Source: Candidatus Omnitrophota bacterium
Lineage (GTDB): Bacteria; Omnitrophota; Gorgyraeia; Aquiviventales; Aquiviventaceae
NCBI GenBank assembly: GCA_030697665.1
Contig: JAUYPJ010000090.1
Location: forward strand, 1 to 48,107
Direction of reading: 5' to 3'
Length of the DNA stretch: 48,107 nucleotides
Under the pieces are notes generated by a model. The model was not told the origin of the DNA. It did no database searches and saw only the letters and a list, made by a program, of their open reading frames with translations. Positions 1 to 7,244 of the stretch are shown piece by piece. Within the stretch, counting starts at the first letter, position 1; each line of letters begins with the position of its first letter. A program made the position numbers and the translations under genes.

Positions 1-1
1 G

Positions 2-496
2 CGCATGCGGCTGGACCTGACGGTCAACATTCTCACCAATCTTGCCGTCAATAAAGGCGTCATCACCGTTTTCGGGGGATCGCAGAAGCGGCCGAACATT
101 CACATCGAGGATCGCGCCGAGCTCTACGTGCAATTGCTGGAATTCCCGGATCGGATGATTGCTGGCGAGATGTTCAACGCCGCCTCCCAGAACCACACCG
201 TGTCGGAATTGGCTGAGATGGTCCGTGTGGTTGTGGAGCGGGAAATGCCGGACGGCGGGCCGATTCGGATCGAGACCCGTCCGACGAACGACCTCCGCTC
301 CTACCACGTGTCGTCCAAGAAAATCGCCCAGCGGCTGGGGTTTGTCCCCAGGCGGTCGATTGAGGATGCCATTAGGGATCTCTGCCGCGCGTTTCAAGCC
401 GGGAAGCTGCCGAATAGCCTCACGGATGACCGGTATGTGAATGTGAGGATGGTGAAGAAGATCACACCCAGGCTTGTTGTGGAGCCCGTGCGCTGA
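2..496 (+). CDS. NAD-dependent epimerase/dehydratase, C-terminal part
   Basis: This is the C-terminal 164 codons or so of an extended SDR (nucleotide-sugar epimerase/dehydratase) whose start lies before the window. The visible part has the typical substrate-domain order: a GGSQKRPNIHIEDRAE segment (the usual 'RDFIHVDD' strand and helix), a 'GEMFNAASQNHTVSELAEMV' segment matching the 'yNvG...s..el' motif, and the closing 'kia.rLGF.P..siedai.dl' motif. The NAD-binding Rossmann half and the catalytic Tyr/Lys are missing because of the window edge, so the reaction cannot be named. It ends 1 base before the next epimerase, which suggests one transcript. Confidence 0.8.
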   Translation, partial: RMRLDLTVNILTNLAVNKGVITVFGGSQKRPNIHIEDRAELYVQLLEFPDRMIAGEMFNAASQNHTVSELAEMVRVVVEREMPDGGPIRIETRPTNDLRSYHVSSKKIAQRLGFVPRRSIEDAIRDLCRAFQAGKLPNSLTDDRYVNVRMVKKITPRLVVEPVR

Positions 497-497
497 T

Positions 498-1508
498 ATG
501 CGCGCAGCACGCCGTCTAGCTGTGGTGACGGGGGCCGCCGGATTCATCGGGAGCCATATGGTCGACCTGCTGCTCGACCGGGGCTACCGGGTGCACGGGA
601 TTGATAACCTCTCGTGCGGCCGGTTGGACAACCTCTCACACCACCGCGGCAATCCCAATCTTGTGTTTGAGGCCCGCGATGTCAAGGCCCTTCGACCCGG
701 GGACCCCCTCGTCGCCGGGGCTGAGTCGGTGTTCCATTTCGCCGGCATCGGCGACATCGTGCCTTCCATCGACCGGCCCGTCGACTATCTCTCCACCAAC
801 GTCATGGGGACCATCCACGCGCTGGAGGCCGCGCGCCACGCCGGGGTCAAGAAGTTCGTGTACGCTGCCTCCTCCTCCTGTTACGGGTTGACCACGGAGG
901 TGCCGACCACGGAGCAGGCACCCATCGATCCGCAGTATCCCTACGCGTTGAGCAAGCATCTGGGAGAGCAGGCAGCACTACACTGGGCCAAGGTCTACCG
1001 GATGCCGGTGAACTCCATCCGCATCTTCAACGCCTACGGGCCGCGCTCGCGCACGACCGGGGCTTATGGCGCGGTCTTCGGCGTGTTTCTGGCGCAGAAG
1101 CTCGCAGGCAAGCCGTTCACCGTGGTCGGCGACGGCACCCAGCGGCGGGATTTCGTGTTCGTGACCGACTTGGCCCGGGCGTTCCTGCTGGCGGCGGAAT
1201 CCGATCGGGTGGGGGAGATCTACAACGTCGGGGCAGGCCAGCCGCAGCCGGTCAACCGCTTGGTGGAATTGCTGGGCGGCGGCCGCATCGTGCATGTGCC
1301 CAAGCGGCCGGGCGAGCCTGACTGCACCTGGGCCGATATTGCCAAGATCCGCCGGCACCTGGGGTGGGAGCCGCGCGTGTCCTTCGAGGAAGGAGTCGCC
1401 GCCATGCTGCAGCAGATCGACGATTGGCGCCAGGCACCGGTATGGGATCCTGATTCCATTCAGGCAGCGACGGCCGGATGGTTCGCCGCGCTCTCAGGGA
1501 GGTCATAA
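498..1508 (+). CDS. UDP-glucose/UDP-GlcNAc 4-epimerase-like SDR
   Basis: Extended SDR of 336 aa, the usual length for nucleotide-sugar 4-epimerases. An NAD-binding TGAAGFIG motif lies at residues 11-18, a Ser-rich 'ASSSCYG' strand near 123-129 and a YPYALSK catalytic Tyr-x3-Lys near 147-153, followed by 'RIFNAYGPRSR' and 'GDGTQRRDFVFVTD'. Members of this family invert C4 of UDP-sugars through a transient 4-keto intermediate in the cytoplasm; closest in feel is the WbpP/GalE-type group. I start at ATG 498, 1 base after the previous stop; a longer start would overlap that gene without need. The exact sugar cannot be read from the sequence. Confidence 0.85.
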   Translation: MRAARRLAVVTGAAGFIGSHMVDLLLDRGYRVHGIDNLSCGRLDNLSHHRGNPNLVFEARDVKALRPGDPLVAGAESVFHFAGIGDIVPSIDRPVDYLSTNVMGTIHALEAARHAGVKKFVYAASSSCYGLTTEVPTTEQAPIDPQYPYALSKHLGEQAALHWAKVYRMPVNSIRIFNAYGPRSRTTGAYGAVFGVFLAQKLAGKPFTVVGDGTQRRDFVFVTDLARAFLLAAESDRVGEIYNVGAGQPQPVNRLVELLGGGRIVHVPKRPGEPDCTWADIAKIRRHLGWEPRVSFEEGVAAMLQQIDDWRQAPVWDPDSIQAATAGWFAALSGRS

Positions 1509-1513
1509 CCACC

Positions 1514-3061
1514 GTGGAACACCACGACTACCGCCGCAAAATCAAGACACGCGAAGAGCTGCTCCAAATCATCGGCCCCCGGCCGCGGTCGCGCTCGGTG
1601 ATCATGTGCCACGGGACTTTTGACCTGGTCCATCCCGGCCATGTGCGCCATATGATGTACGCCAAGAGCAAAGCCGACTTCTTAGTCGTCAGCCTCACCT
1701 GCGACGCCCATATCGGCAAAGCCAATTTCCGTCCGTTCGTTCCCCAGGAGCTTCGAGCCATGAACCTCGCGGCGCTCGAGGTGGTGGATTACGTGCTCAT
1801 CGATGAGCATCCCACGCCGGTGGAAAACATCAAGTTCCTCAAGCCGGACTATTTTGCCAAGGGCTATTCGTACTTCAAGGACTCCAAGGACGGCCTGCAC
1901 CCGAAGACACGCGAAGAGGTCGAGGTGCTGGAGAGCTACGGGGGCGAGATCATCTTTACGCCCGGCGACGTCGTGTTCTCCTCTTCCGCGTTCCTGGAGC
2001 ACACCCCGCCGAATATCGCGGCGGAGAAACTGACGACCCTGATGGAATCCGAAGGCGTCACCTTCGAGAAGCTACGCGCGGCGCTGACCTCCTGTGCCGG
2101 GGTGCGCGTCCATGTCGTGGGGGATACCATTGTTGATTCCTACGCCTACTGCACGCCGCTCGGCGGCATGGCGAAGACGCCGACCCTCAGCCTCAAGTAT
2201 GAGCGGCGGGCCGATTTTTCCGGCGGGGCCGCCGTTGTCGCGAAGCACCTGCAGAAGGCCGGAGGTACGGTGCGGTTCTCGACGGTGCTGGGCGAGGACC
2301 CGCTCAAAGATTTCGTCCTGCAGGATCTGGCCTCGTACGGGATTGCCTGCGATGCCTTCGTGGACCATACTCGCCCTACCACCCAGAAGACCGTATTCAT
2401 CGCCGGCGGCTACCGCGTCCTGAAGGTCGATACGCTGGATAACCGGCCGATTTCCGACAAACTGCTGGAGCAGTTGGTGGAGGCCCTCTCGGGCAGCACG
2501 ACGGACGCCGTCATCTTCAGCGACTTCCGGCACGGGATGTTCAGCCGGGCAACCATCCCGCAGTTGACCGACTGTCTCCCCGCGGGCGCCTTGCGGGTCG
2601 CCGACAGCCAGGTGGCGAGCCGCTGGGGCAACATCCTGGACTTCCAGGGATGCGACCTCATCACCCCGAACGAGCGGGAGGCGCGGTTTGCCTTAGGGGA
2701 CCAGGATTCCGTCATCCGGCCACTGGCGCTGGATCTGTACAAGAAGGCGGGCTGCAAGACGCTGATCCTGAAGCTCGGGGACCGGGGCATTCTCACCTAC
2801 CGAGCGCCCAATAGCGATGTGCGGTCGTTTTTCACCGTCGATAGCTTTGCGGAGAACGTCGTGGACCCGGTGGGGAGCGGGGATGCGCTGCTGGCGTACT
2901 CGACGCTGGCCTTGGCGACCACCGGCTCCCAGGTCATCGCCTCCATTCTCGGCAGCATGGCGGCCGCGGTGGCCTGCGAGCATGAAGGCAACAACCCCGT
3001 CGATCCGGCGGATGTCCTGAAAAAGCTTAACGCCGTCGAGCAGCGAATGGAGTACGCGTGA
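1514..3061 (+). CDS. Cytidylyltransferase-like / PfkB sugar kinase fusion (HldE-like, reversed order)
   Basis: Two enzymes in one 515-aa chain. Residues about 30-180 form a nucleotidyltransferase of the cytidylyltransferase type, with GTFDLVHPGH carrying the HxGH nucleotide-binding motif. Residues about 195-515 form a PfkB/ribokinase-type kinase with a GG substrate motif ('FSGGAAVVAKHL'), 'TPNEREA' and the anion-hole/catalytic-base motif 'DPVGSGDALL' near 453-462. HldE, which makes ADP-heptose, has the same two activities but with the kinase first; here the order is swapped. The product is probably an NDP-activated sugar made from a sugar phosphate, perhaps a heptose or a related polyol. I prefer the GTG at 1514, preceded by GGGAGG at 1498-1503, over an ATG at 1478 that overlaps the previous gene. 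Confidence 0.8.
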   Translation: MEHHDYRRKIKTREELLQIIGPRPRSRSVIMCHGTFDLVHPGHVRHMMYAKSKADFLVVSLTCDAHIGKANFRPFVPQELRAMNLAALEVVDYVLIDEHPTPVENIKFLKPDYFAKGYSYFKDSKDGLHPKTREEVEVLESYGGEIIFTPGDVVFSSSAFLEHTPPNIAAEKLTTLMESEGVTFEKLRAALTSCAGVRVHVVGDTIVDSYAYCTPLGGMAKTPTLSLKYERRADFSGGAAVVAKHLQKAGGTVRFSTVLGEDPLKDFVLQDLASYGIACDAFVDHTRPTTQKTVFIAGGYRVLKVDTLDNRPISDKLLEQLVEALSGSTTDAVIFSDFRHGMFSRATIPQLTDCLPAGALRVADSQVASRWGNILDFQGCDLITPNEREARFALGDQDSVIRPLALDLYKKAGCKTLILKLGDRGILTYRAPNSDVRSFFTVDSFAENVVDPVGSGDALLAYSTLALATTGSQVIASILGSMAAAVACEHEGNNPVDPADVLKKLNAVEQRMEYA

Positions 3062-3999
3062 GGACGGTGATCGTTGGCCTCGGCATCCAGGGAAAGAAGC
3101 GGATGGCGGTCGCGGGCGCGGACGTTGTCGCCACCGTGGACCCTGCCATTCCAGAAGCGCACTACGATACGATTGAGCGCGTTCCGCTCGAGGTGTTTGA
3201 CCGCGCGCTGGTTTGCACCCCGGATGAGGCCAAGGACGCGCTGTTGACCTACCTGCTCTCCCACGGTAAGCACGTGCTCGTCGAAAAACCACTACTGGCG
3301 TCCGATCCGGACAAGCTCCGTCGGCTCGGCGAACTGGCCCGGACCCACCACGCGGCCTGTTACACGGCGTACAACCATCGGTTCGAACCGCATCTCGTTC
3401 GTGTGAAAGAACTCTTGGATATCGGGGGAATCGGGACCGTCTACCGGGCGCGGCTGTTCTATGGTAACGGCACGGCGCGGGACGTCAAGCAGTCCACCTG
3501 GCGCGATCGCGGGCTCGGCGTGATTCCGGACCTGGGGTCGCATCTACTGGATCTGGCCCTCTTCCTGTTCGGCCAGGGATGCGCGCCCTTTGAGGCGTGG
3601 AGCGTGAATCGCTTCGAGAACCAAGCTCCGGATTACGTGCTCTTCGGGTCCACCGGCCGACCGAGCCTGACGTGTGAGGCCACGCTGCTGTCGTGGCGGA
3701 ACACGTTTGCCCTGGATGTGTTCGGCTCGTCGGGCAGCGCGCACGTACAGGGCCTCTGTAAGTGGGGGCCGAGCGTCTTCGCTGTGCGTCACCGGGTGTT
3801 GCCCAGCGGCAAACCGCGCGAAGAGGTGCAGACGGTCGAGTGCGCCGATCCGACCTGGAAATTGGAATATGAGTATTTTGACGCCTTGTGCCAGACCGGC
3901 GGGACGAACCTCGAGCATGATCTCTGGATCGGCTCGGCCTTGTCGGATATCGCGCGCACCGCTGAGGCGTCTCACCACCTGTCTGTCGCAGTGACATAA
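3058..3999 (+). CDS. Gfo/Idh/MocA family oxidoreductase
   Basis: A 313-aa NAD(P)-dependent sugar dehydrogenase homologue. The N-terminal Rossmann motif is GLGIQG (residues 7-12), the family's conserved Glu-Lys-Pro appears in 'VLVEKPLLA' near 76-80, and the C-terminal half has 'IPDLGSHLLDLALFLFG', matching the family's conserved Gly-x-His-x3-Asp. Such enzymes oxidise or reduce a hydroxyl of a (nucleotide) sugar, often at C3. It starts with GTG overlapping the previous stop (GTGA), so the two are translationally coupled. Its stop TAA directly abuts the target duplication of an insertion sequence, which separates it from the genes it was once co-transcribed with. Confidence 0.85.
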   Translation: MRTVIVGLGIQGKKRMAVAGADVVATVDPAIPEAHYDTIERVPLEVFDRALVCTPDEAKDALLTYLLSHGKHVLVEKPLLASDPDKLRRLGELARTHHAACYTAYNHRFEPHLVRVKELLDIGGIGTVYRARLFYGNGTARDVKQSTWRDRGLGVIPDLGSHLLDLALFLFGQGCAPFEAWSVNRFENQAPDYVLFGSTGRPSLTCEATLLSWRNTFALDVFGSSGSAHVQGLCKWGPSVFAVRHRVLPSGKPREEVQTVECADPTWKLEYEYFDALCQTGGTNLEHDLWIGSALSDIARTAEASHHLSVAVT

Positions 4000-4006
4000 T
4001 GAAGAT
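3999..4006. repeat. Target-site duplication, left copy (ATGAAGAT)
   Basis: The 8 bases ATGAAGAT stand immediately left of the insertion sequence and recur exactly at 5830-5837. An 8-bp duplication is what IS1595-family transposition produces. The first base is also the last base of the upstream TAA stop. Confidence 0.9.
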
Positions 4007-4031
4007 GGTAATTATCCCTTGACAACAAGTA
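4007..4031 (+). repeat. IS left terminal inverted repeat
   Basis: Left end of the insertion sequence. It pairs with 5805-5829 (21 of 25 positions) and contains the -35 box TTGACA of the transposase promoter at 4019-4024. Confidence 0.88.
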
Positions 4032-4047
4032 TCGCATCTGCTATCCT
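4019..4047 (+). promoter_or_regulatory. Transposase promoter inside the left end
   Basis: TTGACA (4019-4024), a 17-bp spacer and TATCCT (4042-4047) form a good sigma-70-type promoter reading into the transposase. The -35 box lies in the terminal repeat, so transposase bound to the end could repress it. Confidence 0.7.
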
Positions 4048-4074
4048 CTTCTCACAACCAAGGAGGAACGGCAG

Positions 4075-4932
4075 ATGGAACGGTTCACGATCAAAGACTT
4101 CAACGCGCAATACCCCGATGATACCGCCTGCTTGAAGGCGATTTTCAAGAACCGATATGGCGCGTTACGCATTTGCCTTGGCTGTGACAAACGCACCACG
4201 TTTTACCGCGTCAAGGAGCGTAAGTGCTATGCCTGTCAATACTGCGGCTATCAACTGCACTCCTTGGCGGACACGATCTTTCATAAGTCGGATACCCCGC
4301 TCAAGAGTTGGTTCTATGCCATCTACCTGTTTGCCAACTCCAAGAACGGCGTCTCGGCCAAGGAGCTTGAGCGACAACTTGGGGTGACATACAAAACGGC
4401 GTGGCGCATGGCAAAGCAAATCCGCGTCCTGTTCCACACGCCCGCCCGGAAGCTCTCGCACACTGTGGAGATGGACGACACCTACATCGGCGGCGTCCAG
4501 CCTGGGAAGCGCGGACGGGGAGCCGCAGGGAAAAGCATTGTCTTGGGAGCTGTCCAGCGCGACGGACGCTTGGCCGCCAGCGTGGTCAGTAACCTCTCGG
4601 CGGACACGGTGCGCCCCTTTATCGAGAAGCATATTCAGCCAGGCGCGGCCTTGATGACGGACGAGTTCACGACCTACCGGCGGACGCGCAAGGGCTACAC
4701 ACACCGCACCATCAACCACTCGTCGGGTAAATACGTTCGCGGGAAAGTTCACACCAACACCATCGAAGGGTTTTGGAGCCAGTTGAAGCGCAGCATCAGC
4801 GGGACGTATCATGCCGTCTCTCCGAAGTATTTGCAGCAGTACGTGAACGAGTTCGCCTACCGCTACTCGAAGCGCGAGTGGCCGACTTCGCTCTTTTTCC
4901 CGATGCTCGCACGGGCTGGGCGGCCTGCTTGA
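4075..4932 (+). CDS. IS1595-family (ISXO2-like) transposase
   Basis: A 285-aa DDE transposase, full length for the family. It has an N-terminal zinc ribbon (Cys34, Cys37, then CYACQYC at 51-57), a helix-turn-helix stretch around 93-112 ('GVSAKELERQLGVTYKTAWR') and the ISXO2-type catalytic domain from about 128. Likely acidic residues are Asp134 or Asp135 in 'EMDDTYIGG', Asp196 in 'LMTDEFTTY' and Glu231 in 'HTNTIEGFWSQLKR'. The start is supported by a strong AGGAGG 8 bases upstream. No frameshift or stop interrupts it, so the protein could be active in moving the element. Confidence 0.93.
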   Translation: MERFTIKDFNAQYPDDTACLKAIFKNRYGALRICLGCDKRTTFYRVKERKCYACQYCGYQLHSLADTIFHKSDTPLKSWFYAIYLFANSKNGVSAKELERQLGVTYKTAWRMAKQIRVLFHTPARKLSHTVEMDDTYIGGVQPGKRGRGAAGKSIVLGAVQRDGRLAASVVSNLSADTVRPFIEKHIQPGAALMTDEFTTYRRTRKGYTHRTINHSSGKYVRGKVHTNTIEGFWSQLKRSISGTYHAVSPKYLQQYVNEFAYRYSKREWPTSLFFPMLARAGRPA

Positions 4933-4969
4933 TAAGTTTTTTGAACTTACTAGTAGTCAACATGCTCTT

Positions 4970-5791
4970 TCACAGCTTTCTGATCTTAATTTTGTGAGCC
5001 ATTTGTTCCATATTGTCATGATGATCCCCAGGCCAGTTGAGTTCAAACACGGATTCCGCAGGCGGAGCATTATCAAAAGAAACCATAAGAGTGAAGCGAT
5101 ATATGCCAGGCTCTAGATGGGATGTCATGGCGGGGTGCCAGGATGCTATATTGAAACGAAAGTTTGGAAGGCCGGAGTTCCAAGCCGACAAATGCGTTTC
5201 TTTCTTTGCTTGAAGCGCTGCGGAAAAAATGTGAGCAAATGCGATCCACACATGATCCTTGCGCGCAATATACGGACGCGCATCCCATTCAAGCGAAGCC
5301 GAGTAGATTTCTCCCCAAGGTGCAAATCGTCTATCTTCTCTACGTTGAAGATTGATGATTTTCCACTCAATAACATGGAGTGTTGCGTCGCAGGATTTAT
5401 TTGAGACCTGAAGATTGAAAAAATATGCAACTTCCGAACTTATCGTTAGAACCTCTCGTTTGACAAAAGGTGGTTCATTCTTAAATTCAATAACTGCACA
5501 ACCATCTTTAGGCGAATGGCTGGTTTGAGTTCCATTCCAAAGTTCGGAGACTTTTTGAAGCGGTTCTGGTGGAAAAAACAGAAAGTAAAAGATCACAATG
5601 GCAAAGACCCACCCTTGTTTTCCAGAAAATAGTTGAGAGAAAAATCGAGGGAATACTACGAAGAAAGCTATAAAGGTCAGGAGGAACAACACATTTGGAG
5701 GAAGCCATCCATACGCCATTAGGACGGCAGCTCCGAGTGCTTCCAAGAAGAGGATAAGGACTTTCCTAATCCAAACCATAGCAAAAGGCAT
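4970..5791 (-). CDS. Membrane protein of unknown function, IS passenger
   Basis: I do not recognise the family. The 273-aa product starts with about three hydrophobic helices (roughly residues 10-30, 33-55 and 59-76), followed by about 190 mostly polar residues that look like a globular beta-rich domain on one side of the membrane. The gene is clearly more AT-rich than its surroundings and sits inside the insertion sequence, convergent to the transposase, so it is a passenger that came with the element. A possible promoter in the right terminal repeat (TTTACA, 16 bp, TAGAAT on the minus strand) overlaps the first ATG, so translation may really start at the second Met (5779). It shows no resistance, toxin or nuclease motif. 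Confidence 0.6.
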   Translation of the reverse strand: MPFAMVWIRKVLILFLEALGAAVLMAYGWLPPNVLFLLTFIAFFVVFPRFFSQLFSGKQGWVFAIVIFYFLFFPPEPLQKVSELWNGTQTSHSPKDGCAVIEFKNEPPFVKREVLTISSEVAYFFNLQVSNKSCDATLHVIEWKIINLQRREDRRFAPWGEIYSASLEWDARPYIARKDHVWIAFAHIFSAALQAKKETHLSAWNSGLPNFRFNIASWHPAMTSHLEPGIYRFTLMVSFDNAPPAESVFELNWPGDHHDNMEQMAHKIKIRKL

Positions 5792-5804
5792 TCTACCACG
5801 AAAT

Positions 5805-5829
5805 TACTTGGTGTAAAGGGATAGTTGCC
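5805..5829 (-). repeat. IS right terminal inverted repeat
   Basis: Right end of the insertion sequence, complementary to 4007-4031. On the minus strand it carries TTTACA at the position equivalent to the left end's TTGACA, so both ends seem able to drive inward transcription. Confidence 0.88.
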
Positions 5830-5837
5830 ATGAAGAT
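5830..5837. repeat. Target-site duplication, right copy (ATGAAGAT)
   Basis: Exact copy of 3999-4006. Its ATG begins a 38-codon reading frame (5830-5946) that ends by overlapping the start of the next gene. Confidence 0.9.
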
Positions 5838-5946
5838 TCTCCTCGGATGTCGCTGCGAGCGCGGCGGACGGTGGGACGCGAGAACAGCAGGCTCAGCCCG
5901 CCGTACGCCCCGCCAACAGGCGGGGCTCAGGCAGATGGTGGGATGA
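5830..5946 (+). CDS. Short ORF (38 aa), possible remnant or leader
   Basis: This frame runs from the ATG in the right target duplication and ends with TGA at 5944-5946, overlapping the next gene's ATG (5943). Before the insertion its ATG would have overlapped the stop of the Gfo/Idh/MocA gene as TAATG. The peptide begins MKILLG, a common start for a Rossmann enzyme, then becomes Arg-rich and low in information through a palindromic repeat. It may be the old N-terminus of the following dehydrogenase, cut off by the repeat, or a coupled leader. It is unlikely to be a functional protein. Confidence 0.3.
   Translation: MKILLGCRCERGGRWDARTAGSARRTPRQQAGLRQMVG
5907..5946 (+). repeat. Palindromic repeat, right half (family copy 1)
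   Basis: A perfect 8-bp stem (GCCCCGCC, loop AACA, GGCGGGGC; 5907-5926) is followed by TCAGGCAGATGGTGGGATGA. The last part matches the right ends at 24177-24192 and 44867-44883; CAGATGGTGGGATGATC differs at one position from copy 3. No left arm is visible, so this copy seems truncated. Its end supplies the GGTGGG ribosome-binding sequence and the ATG of the gene at 5943. The remaining 5838-5906 stretch holds only the short reading frame described above. Confidence 0.55.
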
Positions 5947-7244
5947 TCGGCTTCGCTGGGTTATCCCATCTCGGGGTCGTCTCGAGCATCACGGCGGCAG
6001 CGCAAGGCTGCGAGGTCGTCGGGTTCGACCCTGACTCCGGCCGCTGCGCCAACCTCCAGGTCGGGCGGCTTGAGGTGTTCGAGCCCGGCCTGCCGGAGTT
6101 GGTGGCCGCCAACCGCTCGCGTCTGCGATGGACGGCCGATGCCGCAGATCTGCGCGCATGCGATCTCATCGTTTTTTCCCCGGACGTCACCACGGATCGC
6201 GAGAACCGAAGCGACTTGTCCTCCCTCCGGCGATTAATTGACGGCGTGACCGACCAGGCGGCTGCGGACACCGTGCTCGTCGTCCTCAGCCAAGTGCCGC
6301 CCGGGTTTACGCGCCAGCTTGCAGCGCAGCGTGAGTCGCGCCATCTTGGGGCGGGGAACGTCCTGTATTACCAGGTGGAGACGCTGGTCTTCGGGCGCGC
6401 GGTAGAGCGCAGCATGCACCCCGAGCGGTTTATCGTGGGCTGTCCGGATCCGGCCGTTCCGTTGCCGGCGCCGTATGCCGCGTGGCTGGGGAGCTTTGGG
6501 TGCCCGATCCTGCGGATGCGCTATGAAAGCGCTGAGCTGGCCAAGGTCGCCATCAACATGCTGTTGACCGCGTCCATCTCAGCCACGAATACGCTGGCGG
6601 AGCTGTGCGAAGCCATCGGGGCGGACTGGTCTGACATCGCCCCGGTGCTTCGGCTGGATCGGCGGATCGGCTCGCATGCGTATCTCAACCCGGGTTTGGG
6701 GCTTGCTGGAGGGAATCTGGAGCGCGACCTGGTGACGGTCCGCACGTTAGCCGGCGAATGGGGAACCGATGTCGGCGTGGTTGAGGCATGGGTGGCGAAC
6801 AGTCTTTATCGTCGGGACTGGGCCTTGCGCGCTATTCATACCGACGTGCTCCCCGCGTGTCCTCAGCCGACGATCGCGATGTGGGGATTGGCCTACAAGC
6901 CCGAGACCCAATCCACAAAGAACTCGCCGGCACTGGCGCTGATCGAGGCGCTGGCGCCATGTTCCATTCAAGCCTACGATCCACAGGTGGTCTTGGAGGA
7001 TCGCGCGGCGAACGTGACCCAAGCGGCATCAGCCCTGGAGGCGTGCCGGGATGCGGATGCCTTGGTGGTGATGACCCCCTGGCCTGAGTTTTCTACGATT
7101 GATGTGGCGCAGATTCGCGAGCAGATGGCGGGCCGGGTGATCATTGATCCCTTTGGCGCGCTCGATCGGCAGCGGTGTCGCGCGCTGGGATTGAGGCACC
7201 TGCGGCTGGGATCTCCTGCAGCCGATGGGAGCATCACTCAATGA
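5943..7244 (+). CDS. UDP-glucose/GDP-mannose dehydrogenase homologue lacking the catalytic Cys
   Basis: A 433-aa protein with the full three-domain layout of nucleotide-sugar dehydrogenases, which oxidise C6 of UDP- or GDP-sugars to a carboxylate with two NAD. Visible are the N-terminal FAGLSHLG Rossmann motif, the conserved helix 'ESAELAKVAINMLLTASISATNTLAELCE', and the C-terminal 'WGLAYKPETQSTKNSPALALI' motif. The family's active-site motif, normally GGSCFPKD, is here 'AGGNLERD', so Asn258 takes the place of the thioester-forming Cys. Oxidation to the uronic acid is therefore unlikely by the standard route; it may stop at another stage or be inactive. The start ATG and its GGTGGG sequence lie in a palindromic repeat. 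Confidence 0.82.
   Translation: MIGFAGLSHLGVVSSITAAAQGCEVVGFDPDSGRCANLQVGRLEVFEPGLPELVAANRSRLRWTADAADLRACDLIVFSPDVTTDRENRSDLSSLRRLIDGVTDQAAADTVLVVLSQVPPGFTRQLAAQRESRHLGAGNVLYYQVETLVFGRAVERSMHPERFIVGCPDPAVPLPAPYAAWLGSFGCPILRMRYESAELAKVAINMLLTASISATNTLAELCEAIGADWSDIAPVLRLDRRIGSHAYLNPGLGLAGGNLERDLVTVRTLAGEWGTDVGVVEAWVANSLYRRDWALRAIHTDVLPACPQPTIAMWGLAYKPETQSTKNSPALALIEALAPCSIQAYDPQVVLEDRAANVTQAASALEACRDADALVVMTPWPEFSTIDVAQIREQMAGRVIIDPFGALDRQRCRALGLRHLRLGSPAADGSITQ

Larger units (their letters stand above)
4007..5829. mobile_element. Complete IS1595-family insertion sequence with passenger gene (1,823 bp)
   Basis: The ends are terminal inverted repeats of about 25 bp (4007-4031 and 5805-5829, reverse-complemented) that match at 21 of 25 positions; both read inward as GG-A-...-TATCCCTT-ACA-...-AAGTA. 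A perfect 8-bp direct repeat flanks the element. Inside are a transposase on the plus strand (4075-4932) and a convergent AT-richer gene on the minus strand (4970-5791). Intact ends, an intact transposase and an identical target duplication argue for a recent insertion. Removing one target copy rejoins TAA to ATG as TAATG, the coupling style seen elsewhere in this cluster. Confidence 0.92.
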
